A stretch of DNA of 7,080 bases, from contig JAEORG010000346.1 of the NCBI GenBank assembly GCA_016841005.1, positions 1 to 7,080 of the forward strand, written 5' to 3'. Under the pieces are notes generated by a model. That model had not been told where the DNA came from and ran no database searches. It worked only from the letters and a program-made list of their open reading frames with translations. Each line of letters starts with the position of its first letter. Within the stretch, counting starts at the first letter, position 1. The position numbers were made by a program, and so were the translations under genes. Of this stretch, positions 1 to 4,847 are shown piece after piece. Origin of the DNA: Candidatus Thorarchaeota archaeon. GTDB taxonomy: Archaea > Asgardarchaeota > Thorarchaeia > Thorarchaeales > Thorarchaeaceae.

Positions 1-10
1 AAACCCGACT

Positions 11-403
11 ATGTTCTGGTTCATTATGTTTCTAATACCATTCGCACTGATTATAGTGCTTTTCATAATCCTGTGGACAGTTCAAGAAGGAACGCGTTGG
101 CAGAAACACAGATTTCTTGGAGTATTTGCCAGATTTATACAGGCATCTCCTGGACGAGCCTTTGGTACATTCCTTATTCTCACAATTGCAATTATTCCTG
201 CAACTTTGGGACTTATGTATGGTAACTGGTTGGACATCTTCGAATCTGGAAGCGCACCAAGTAATACAGTCGATATTGTTAATGCTTTGTTGATAATGTT
301 CCTCCTACTCGCTTTTATGATTGCAGTTGTCTGGGGAGCATTCTCTTCATGGAGACAATCGGTCAGACAAGTTGCAGATGTCAGAGTACGAACCACACAG
401 TGA
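11..403 (+). CDS. Small three-helix membrane protein, unknown function, possibly 5'-truncated
   Basis: No family recognised. The 130-residue product has three hydrophobic segments at about residues 3-23, 50-70 and 89-110. A basic stretch around residues 28-42 (RWQKHRF) follows the first helix, and the C-terminus is Arg/Gln-rich and polar (residues 114-130). The loop at 71-88 is polar and acidic, as expected for an external loop. The reading frame is open to the left edge of the window (three more codons, no stop), so ATG 11 may be an internal methionine and the protein may be longer; no ribosome-binding site can be judged from ten bases. Its stop codon lies 101 bp before the next gene on the same strand, too far to assume translational coupling. 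The amino acid composition and helix pattern argue for a real gene rather than a shadow; the antisense ORF over the same span is not protein-like. Confidence 0.7.
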   Translation: MFWFIMFLIPFALIIVLFIILWTVQEGTRWQKHRFLGVFARFIQASPGRAFGTFLILTIAIIPATLGLMYGNWLDIFESGSAPSNTVDIVNALLIMFLLLAFMIAVVWGAFSSWRQSVRQVADVRVRTTQ

Positions 404-413
404 TACTTATCAC
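400..413. promoter_or_regulatory. Short inverted repeat, possible operator
   Basis: GTGATA-CT-TATCAC is a perfect 6+6 bp inverted repeat with a 2-bp spacer. It overlaps the stop codon of the small membrane protein and lies about 90 bp before the hydrolase gene. Its size suits a dimeric helix-turn-helix regulator, but no second copy was found and it could be chance. Confidence 0.2.
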
Positions 414-443
414 ATCGGGTGACTTACCTAACTTGAGAGAAAC

Positions 444-470
444 CGGATGACCTCTAACTAAAGGCATCCG
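444..470 (+). terminator. Hairpin in the intergenic leader: terminator or 5'-UTR structure
   Basis: CGGATG (444-449) pairs with CATCCG (465-470). After a single bulged A, CCT (451-453) pairs with AGG (462-464), leaving an 8-base loop. The following stretch, 471-492, is moderately T-rich. It lies 40 bp after the stop of the upstream gene and 34 bp before the hydrolase start. It could end the upstream transcript or form a structure in the hydrolase leader; the sequence does not decide. Confidence 0.35.
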
Positions 471-492
471 AGTCTTCTCCGAGTTTTCGTTT

Positions 493-496
493 GGAG
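493..496 (+). promoter_or_regulatory. Ribosome binding site of the MBL hydrolase
   Basis: GGAG, 8 bases before ATG 505. The frame has a stop at 448-450 and no other usable start between it and 505, so this motif supports the chosen start. Confidence 0.55.
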
Positions 497-504
497 ATTC
501 TTTC

Positions 505-1422
505 ATGACCACTCTTGACCTTGAAAACGACATCCATGTTGTCATTGGTGGTGGATTTCCTTATTGTAACACTATTGTAATCATGTCAGATGAGATTGGA
601 GTAATAGATCCTGGTTGTAGAATTGAAGATATCAGGAAATTTCTAGTCCGTCATGATAAGGACATTCATGATATAGATTATATCGTTCTCAGTCACATCC
701 ATCCAGATCATATAACTCATGCATCAAGAATTCAAAGATTGTCAAAGTGTAAGATAGTGGCAAACGAAATCACCGCTCCTTTGTTTAATAATAAGGAAAT
801 GATGAAAGAATTCCTCGGTTTCCATCGCGAACATAAAATTCGACCATTCTGGGAAGAGTTGGTCAATGAAAGGATGTATGGTTGTTTAGATGAAGGACAT
901 GTTGATATTATACTTCGAGATGCAGCTGAATTTGACATTGGAGATGTAACATTGAGAACCTTCTACACACCAGGACATCTTCCTGATCACATGTGTATTG
1001 AATTCCCAGAATTAGAACTGATTTTTGGCGCGGATATAGATTGTACTGATTTTGGCCCGTTTTATGGTCATCCAAATGCATCAATCACTGAATTTAGAGA
1101 TTCGATCCACCGTCTATCCAATCTTGATTTCAAAGGTCTCATTAGTGGACATCTTTCAGAACCTTTGATCAAAGATTACAAATCCGCTTTGAAGTCCTAT
1201 GAACTTCAGATAGATATGAGGGAAGATTTTGTCCTGATGGCGATAACAGGTGGGGCAGGAACTGTTGATGAAATCACATTGAATCCTATTATTTACCGCT
1301 CACTATCCAATGTCGTATTTTTGCAGTTCGAGAAATGGATGATTGAACATCATGTTGATAGTCTTCTTGAGAAAGAGTTGATTCGAGTCGAAGACGATAG
1401 ATATATTCCAACTCAGACTTGA
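505..1422 (+). CDS. MBL-fold metallo-hydrolase with C-terminal winged helix
   Basis: A 305-residue metallo-beta-lactamase superfamily hydrolase, probably a cytosolic di-metal (usually zinc) enzyme. The signature HxHxDH is at residues 64-69 (HIHPDH). The remaining expected ligands are visible as H158 in TPGH, D177 in GADID and H216 in SGHLSEP, so the metal site looks complete. Residues 80-135 are a helical insertion. Residues about 240-303 look like the winged-helix tail (BLACT_WH type) found in LACTB2-like members: a TVDEIT segment, then EKWMIEHHVDSLLEKELI, then a basic/acidic wing. Family members include thioesterases, lactonases, glyoxalase II and nucleases, so the substrate cannot be named. 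There is no signal peptide. It is convergent with the methyltransferase gene, with only 5 bp between the two stops. Fold and active site are confident; the substrate is unknown. Confidence 0.93.
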   Translation: MTTLDLENDIHVVIGGGFPYCNTIVIMSDEIGVIDPGCRIEDIRKFLVRHDKDIHDIDYIVLSHIHPDHITHASRIQRLSKCKIVANEITAPLFNNKEMMKEFLGFHREHKIRPFWEELVNERMYGCLDEGHVDIILRDAAEFDIGDVTLRTFYTPGHLPDHMCIEFPELELIFGADIDCTDFGPFYGHPNASITEFRDSIHRLSNLDFKGLISGHLSEPLIKDYKSALKSYELQIDMREDFVLMAITGGAGTVDEITLNPIIYRSLSNVVFLQFEKWMIEHHVDSLLEKELIRVEDDRYIPTQT

Positions 1423-1427
1423 GTCGA

Positions 1428-2093
1428 TCAGAAAAACATCTCAGGGGTTATCGAAATCATTTGAAAGTACAGAATAACTGCTGAGAATAGAAAAACGATT
1501 ACCATGTTTAGTACTTTATTCGAGATCTTCACGTATGGTAGAATAAATGATGAGTTTTCAAGATAATTACGGTATTCATCTCCCATTTGATCTACGAGAT
1601 AATGCTCTTCAGCAAGTGCAAGACCTATGTATCCTAGGACCATCAGAAACCAAAGTATGATTGTTTCCTCTGCAGAAACATAACTGATTCCGAATGTATT
1701 CAAAAGAATCCACCAACTTCCTGCAGTGAGAGTCGATGTGAACATAATGGCTCCTAAGTACTGTGGATGTCTGATGTACCTATATATTCCTGATGTGACC
1801 AGACCTTTCTTTTTCGCAAAAAATAGATAGAATACTGAGTAGATCCATATTATAAAACCCAAATCGAAAATAGCTGTCTGAATTGTTGGACTTGAAATCA
1901 GTGGTATAAACCAGTTTGGATAGATTCCACTAGGAGCCCCGCCAATTAAAACAATGAGCAATCCGAAGAGGGGAAATGTCATCAGACCTGCCCATATCAA
2001 TGGAGTGCTTTGAAGAAGAATAACAAGATGACCTGTTATTCGGAGAAACCAATCCTTCGCACGTTCACCGGATTTTGTTTCGTCATTTTTCAC
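1428..2093 (-). CDS. Isoprenylcysteine carboxyl methyltransferase (ICMT/PEMT)-family membrane protein
   Basis: A 221-residue integral membrane protein. The family signature is visible as YRYIRHPQYLG (residues 104-114), followed by a hydrophobic segment and then EEHYLVDQMGDEYRNYL (162-178). That is the RHPxY plus EE...EYxxY pattern of ICMT, phosphatidylethanolamine methyltransferase and NnrU-like proteins, in which it binds S-adenosylmethionine and places the acceptor near the membrane. Hydrophobic segments lie at about 20-50, 72-92, 112-132, 143-161 and 194-213. The N-terminus (1-14) is charged and probably cytosolic. The start is GTG: the frame has a stop 36 bases upstream and no ATG in between; a weak GGGA precedes it, and the next methionine is residue 38, inside the first helix. 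The methyl acceptor (prenyl-cysteine, phospholipid or other) cannot be assigned. Gene context gives no help; the neighbour is a convergent hydrolase. Confidence 0.85.
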   Translation of the reverse strand: MKNDETKSGERAKDWFLRITGHLVILLQSTPLIWAGLMTFPLFGLLIVLIGGAPSGIYPNWFIPLISSPTIQTAIFDLGFIIWIYSVFYLFFAKKKGLVTSGIYRYIRHPQYLGAIMFTSTLTAGSWWILLNTFGISYVSAEETIILWFLMVLGYIGLALAEEHYLVDQMGDEYRNYLENSSFILPYVKISNKVLNMVIVFLFSAVILYFQMISITPEMFF

Positions 2094-2104
2094 TATCGAT
2101 TCCC

Positions 2105-2131
2105 AAAATATATAGATGAATATCTATTAAT
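2105..2131 (-). promoter_or_regulatory. Candidate promoter (TATA region) for the methyltransferase
   Basis: On the minus strand this AT-rich stretch reads TTAATAGATATT followed by CTATATATTTT. The upstream block is centred about 30 bases before the GTG start, the right distance for a leaderless or nearly leaderless archaeal transcript. The downstream TATATATT is too close (12-20 bases) unless transcription starts inside the gene. Confidence 0.35.
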
Positions 2132-2180
2132 GAGGATTGGCAGGTACGCAACATCACTCCAATTTAGGGGTATATCTATT
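2120..2180. repeat. Direct repeat of a 9-mer, ATATCTATT
   Basis: ATATCTATT occurs at 2120-2128 and again at 2172-2180, 52 bp apart, in the short region upstream of the methyltransferase. The first copy falls in its candidate promoter; the second overlaps the stop codon of the minus-strand remnant. AT-rich words recur easily, so this alone is weak. Confidence 0.3.
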
Positions 2181-2295
2181 TTCGAAATCGACGGAGAAGA
2201 ACGATAAATGCCACTGCTCCATATATCAACACTACTGAAACAACGATGAGGATTCTCGCTCAGAATTCCATTGGTACCCATTGAATAATCCTCAT
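2130..2295. repeat. Three copies of a 9-mer, ATGAGGATT
   Basis: ATGAGGATT is present at 2130-2138 and 2246-2254 on the plus strand and inverted (AATCCTCAT) at 2287-2295. The second and third copies could form a 9-bp stem with a 32-base loop. Three exact copies in 166 bp are more than expected by chance, but the flanks do not match, so this is not an obvious duplication or mobile-element end. Confidence 0.35.
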
Positions 2296-2394
2296 TTCAC
2301 CACCGTCAAGAATAAGAGGCGGAGTAGTAGTGGGTTGTGTTTCTGTATTCGTTGAACTTGATGATGGTAGAGCCATGGAGTTGTATACACATGT
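2176..2394 (-). pseudogene. Probable 3' remnant of a minus-strand surface-protein gene (Ser/Thr stalk plus C-terminal membrane anchor)
   Basis: Read on the minus strand in one frame, 2394-2263 gives a Ser/Thr/Pro-rich stalk (PSSSSTNTETQPTTTPP) and then LILDGG and IIQWVPMEF. A TGA follows at 2260-2262. The same frame then continues as about 20 hydrophobic residues (starting ILIVVSVVLI), a basic end RRFRK and a TAG stop at 2176-2178. Stalk, helix and basic tail are the usual order in archaeal anchored surface proteins. The same helix-plus-basic-tail ending occurs in the large gene at 4848-6992. The internal TGA, and a TAG just upstream at 2395-2397, break the frame, so I read it as a decayed gene end. 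The codons in the helix part favour purine-first codons, as real genes do. No start or globular domain is recoverable upstream. It overlaps the plus-strand ORF at 2330-2596; both cannot easily be functional over 2330-2394. Confidence 0.35.
2321..2324 (+). promoter_or_regulatory. Ribosome-binding-site-like GGAG before GTG 2330
   Basis: GGAG, within GAGGCGGAG, lies 5 bases before GTG 2330. It is the main support for that start, because the frame stays open back to the TGA at 2282-2284 with no ATG. Confidence 0.35.
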
Positions 2395-2596
2395 CTATGA
2401 AGGAAGCCCAATATCAATTTCCACGCTAAGTTTCTGGATTCTTTGGCCAGTTCCACCGATTATTCTCATGTGTGTAGTGTATTGGGGATTGTTTTTCGGA
2501 GTTAGAAAATTCAATGCACGCTATGCAGGACTTGAGAAGACTAGTAAGACTGCATTCCCAGATGCCGCCCCCAGTGAATCATATAATCGCGAATGA
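2330..2596 (+). CDS. Small single-pass membrane protein or gene fragment, unknown function
   Basis: No family recognised. The 88-residue product has a polar N-terminal part (FVELDDGRAMELYTHVYEG, about residues 7-25). One strong hydrophobic segment runs from about residue 34 to 56 (FWILWPVPPIILMCVVYWGL). A basic, hydrophilic cytosolic-looking tail follows (VRKFNARYAGLEK and onward). Codons are purine-first and rich in Gly, Glu, Asp and Val, unlike the antisense frames over 2400-2596, which makes this part convincing as protein-coding. The start is uncertain: GTG 2330 has GGAG at a good distance, while ATG 2375 (residue 16) lacks one. It resembles the last part of a longer anchored protein, so a degraded gene end is an alternative. 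The first 65 bases overlap the minus-strand remnant. It ends 56 bp before the thioredoxin-domain gene on the same strand. Confidence 0.5.
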   Translation: MGCVSVFVELDDGRAMELYTHVYEGSPISISTLSFWILWPVPPIILMCVVYWGLFFGVRKFNARYAGLEKTSKTAFPDAAPSESYNRE

Positions 2597-2604
2597 TTGT
2601 CCGA

Positions 2605-2625
2605 TACAAATACTTTTTACTATTG
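2605..2625 (+). promoter_or_regulatory. Candidate promoter of the YyaL-like gene
   Basis: The AT-rich segment ATACAAATACTTTTTACTAT lies about 30-48 bases before the TTG start at 2653, where an archaeal BRE/TATA pair for a short-leader transcript would sit. It does not match the TATA consensus closely. Confidence 0.25.
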
Positions 2626-2641
2626 TTAACTTTCTTTCAAT

Positions 2642-2647
2642 GAGGGG
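2642..2647 (+). promoter_or_regulatory. Ribosome binding site deciding the TTG start at 2653
   Basis: GAGGGG ends 5 bases before TTG 2653. The frame has a stop at 2641-2643, so TTG is the only possible start ahead of the conserved N-terminal motif of the protein. Confidence 0.55.
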
Positions 2648-2652
2648 CATAT

Positions 2653-4758
2653 TTGTCAAATAAGAAAAACGACCACAAGGCGAATCGTCTAATCAAGGAA
2701 AAGAGCCCGTACTTGCTACAACACGCCTATAATCCAGTAGATTGGTATGCTTGGAATGACGAGGCGTTTGAGAAAGCAAAATATGAGAACAAACCTATCT
2801 TCCTATCCATAGGGTACTCTACATGCCATTGGTGTCATGTTATGGCTCACGAATCATTTGAAGATGGTCAAGTAGCCAAACTCATGAATGATGCATTCAT
2901 CAATATCAAAGTTGATCGAGAGGAAAGACCTGACATCGATAAGATATACATGCAAGTCGCACAGATGATGACTGGTCGCGGTGGATGGCCTCTCACTATA
3001 ATTATGACTCCTGATAAGAAACCTTTCTACGCGGATACATACATTCCAAAAAAGATGAGATACGATAAACCTGGAATGGTTGATCTCATACCAAGAATCG
3101 ATGAACTTTGGAAGAATGATCAAGAAAACATTTCAGATGTTGTAGAAAGAATCATGGACGCTCTAGATACATCAAAGATTGGTGTTCGAACCAGACAGCT
3201 TGACATAGATGACATAGAGAAAGCCTTCGAATCTTATACTCAGAGATTTGACCAGAAGAATGGAGGATTTGGTGGGGCTCCAAAATTCCCCTCACCACAC
3301 AACTTGTTGTTCTTGTTAAGGTACTGGAAAAGAACGAATGATGCATGGGCATTACACATGGTAGAGAAGACATTGACTGAAATGCGACTTGGAGGAGTCT
3401 ATGATCAAATTGGTTATGGATTTCACAGATATTCAACTGATGCCCACTGGCTGATTCCGCATTTCGAGAAGATGTTGTATGACCAAGCCATGCTACTCAT
3501 GGCGTATACTGAAACTTACCTCGCAACCAAGAACCAGCAATATGCTCAAGTTGTACATGAAGTTGTTGAATATTTAGTACAAGATATGCGCTCACCGGAA
3601 GGAGCATTCTATTCAGCTGAAGATGCAGATAGTGAAGGTGAAGAGGGGAAGTTCTATGTTTGGGACTATGAAGAGATTGCATCCATATTGAGTGGAGAGG
3701 AGAGAGACCTCTTCATTAAAGCATTCAATATCAAAGAAGATGGTAATTTTCTCGATGAAGCCACAAGAAAGAAGCATGGTGCAAACATCCCTCATCTTAA
3801 GTTACATCCAGCTAAATTGGCTGAATCACTTGGAGTTGAGAGAGGCAAACTGAAAGACACCATTTCTAATGCAAGGCAGAAATTATTGGATGTCAGATCT
3901 GGAAGAATACGTCCTCACCTAGATGATAAAATTTTGACAGATTGGAATGGACTCTTAGTGGCAGCTATTGCGAAGGCAGCTAGAGCAATGGGTGATGATG
4001 ATTACGCGGACATCGCAAAAGAGGCAATGGAGTTCATTCTACAGAAAATGAGGAAACCAAATGGCGCTTTACTTCATAGATACAGAGAAGGCGAAGCTGC
4101 AATAGATGGGTTTCTGGATGATTACGCATTTGTCATTTGGGGTTTGATAGAACTCTACGAAACAACATACGAAACAGTCTATCTTACTGAAGCTCTAGAA
4201 CTACTCAAGATCCAGCTCTCTCGGTTCTGGGATCCTGAGCATGGAGGATTCTTCTTCACGGACAATAGCTCTGAAGCCCTTCTTCAGCGTCAGATTGATG
4301 CATATGATGGAGCAATACCTTCTGGAAATTCAGTTTCAATGTATAACCTAGTACGGCTCGGTCGAATGTTAGGCATTCCAGAATATGAAGAACAAGCTGC
4401 CCAAATTGGGGCACGTTTCTCAGGTATTATCGAACAGAGTATGGGAGGATTCTCAATGATGCGTTCCGCCTTGGATTATGCCCTTGGACCAACAAACGAA
4501 GTTGTAGTCGCAGGGGATTCTGACGACAAAAATACATCCAAGATGCTTCGGGAGTTAGAAACCATATTTCTCCCAAACTTGACAGTACTACTAAGGAGCA
4601 CACCAGATCAAATTGCTATACTGAATGAGATAGCTTCCTATACGAAATTTCATGAACCAATCAACAACAAAACAACAGCTTTCGTCTGCATTGAACAGAA
4701 CTGCAAGTTACCTACAAGTGAGAAGGACCAGATGATGGAAATGCTAAGCAAAACCTAA
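2653..4758 (+). CDS. YyaL/SPATA20 family protein (DUF255): thioredoxin-like domain plus (alpha/alpha)6 barrel
   Basis: A 701-residue protein, full length for the COG1331/YyaL family (human relative SPATA20). The N-terminal family motif [21 protein letters not shown] is at about residues 11-31. The thioredoxin-like domain (about 12-170) carries the CxxC motif in STCHWCHVM (C58, C61), then [10 protein letters not shown] (88-97) and GGWP (110-113). Residues about 185-660 form the helical barrel related to N-acylglucosamine 2-epimerases and six-hairpin enzymes. Landmarks there are [10 protein letters not shown] (204-213), [15 protein letters not shown] (247-261), [10 protein letters not shown] (270-279), [15 protein letters not shown] (323-337), LTDWNGLL (428-435), DGFLDDYAF (485-493) and SGNSVS (557-562). 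The C-terminal pair C679/C684 with KLP matches the usual family ending. There is no signal peptide, so it is probably cytosolic. All expected motifs are intact; the reaction is not established for the family. The start is TTG with GAGGGG upstream. Confidence 0.95.
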   Translation: MSNKKNDHKANRLIKEKSPYLLQHAYNPVDWYAWNDEAFEKAKYENKPIFLSIGYSTCHWCHVMAHESFEDGQVAKLMNDAFINIKVDREERPDIDKIYMQVAQMMTGRGGWPLTIIMTPDKKPFYADTYIPKKMRYDKPGMVDLIPRIDELWKNDQENISDVVERIMDALDTSKIGVRTRQLDIDDIEKAFESYTQRFDQKNGGFGGAPKFPSPHNLLFLLRYWKRTNDAWALHMVEKTLTEMRLGGVYDQIGYGFHRYSTDAHWLIPHFEKMLYDQAMLLMAYTETYLATKNQQYAQVVHEVVEYLVQDMRSPEGAFYSAEDADSEGEEGKFYVWDYEEIASILSGEERDLFIKAFNIKEDGNFLDEATRKKHGANIPHLKLHPAKLAESLGVERGKLKDTISNARQKLLDVRSGRIRPHLDDKILTDWNGLLVAAIAKAARAMGDDDYADIAKEAMEFILQKMRKPNGALLHRYREGEAAIDGFLDDYAFVIWGLIELYETTYETVYLTEALELLKIQLSRFWDPEHGGFFFTDNSSEALLQRQIDAYDGAIPSGNSVSMYNLVRLGRMLGIPEYEEQAAQIGARFSGIIEQSMGGFSMMRSALDYALGPTNEVVVAGDSDDKNTSKMLRELETIFLPNLTVLLRSTPDQIAILNEIASYTKFHEPINNKTTAFVCIEQNCKLPTSEKDQMMEMLSKT

Positions 4759-4777
4759 TTTCATGGCGCCTTCCCAT

Positions 4778-4803
4778 AGCCTTATTTTGTTGTTATAGAG
4801 GCT
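4778..4803 (+). terminator. T-rich region with weak stem after the YyaL-like gene
   Basis: AGCCT (4778-4782) and AGGCT (4799-4803) can pair around a T-rich loop (TTATTTTGTTGTTA). Archaeal termination often needs only T-rich tracts, so the stretch 20-40 bases after the stop may end the transcript; the stem is short and unconvincing. Confidence 0.25.
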
Positions 4804-4818
4804 CCCATTCTAACAGGC

Positions 4819-4835
4819 AATAATTTACCTCGGAG
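4819..4835 (+). promoter_or_regulatory. Candidate TATA element and GGAG before the SBP-like gene
   Basis: AATAATTTA (about 4820-4828) sits about 24 bases before ATG 4848, close to the spacing for a leaderless archaeal transcript. GGAG (4832-4835) is 12 bases before the ATG, rather far for a ribosome binding site. Either way ATG 4848 is the first usable start after an in-frame stop at 4821-4823. Confidence 0.3.
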
Positions 4836-4847
4836 AAGTCTGATCCA

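Noticed and set aside
82..396. 104-codon minus-strand ORF opposite the first gene
   Set aside because: It is the mirror of the helical protein, rich in Cys, Arg, Thr and Asn without structure; the plus-strand product has clear helices.
404..504. tRNA or other structured RNA gene in the gap before the hydrolase
   Set aside because: Only one bulged hairpin is present; there is no cloverleaf, T-loop motif or CCA end.
2010..2207. 65-codon plus-strand ORF across the methyltransferase 5' end
   Set aside because: It is antisense to the charged N-terminus of a well-supported gene and runs into the promoter region; no ribosome binding site or recognisable protein.
2260..2262. TGA in the minus-strand anchor frame read as selenocysteine
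   Set aside because: There is no selenocysteine-family motif, it sits just before a membrane helix, no clear SECIS-like stem was seen, and the same frame is also broken by a TAG at 2395-2397. Decay is simpler.
2093..2281. 62-codon minus-strand ORF whose stop overlaps the methyltransferase GTG by one base
   Set aside because: Coupling by overlap was tempting, but the product has no domain, helix or gene-like composition. It is the out-of-frame shadow of the better anchor-coding frame.
2246..2295. Inverted 9-mer pair as insertion-sequence ends
   Set aside because: Only 32 bp lie between the copies, with no transposase sequence and no flanking target duplication.
2854..3795. Several minus-strand ORFs of 60-94 codons inside the YyaL-like gene
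   Set aside because: All lie antisense to a conserved full-length protein and are rich in His, Leu, Ser and Cys, as antisense shadows are.
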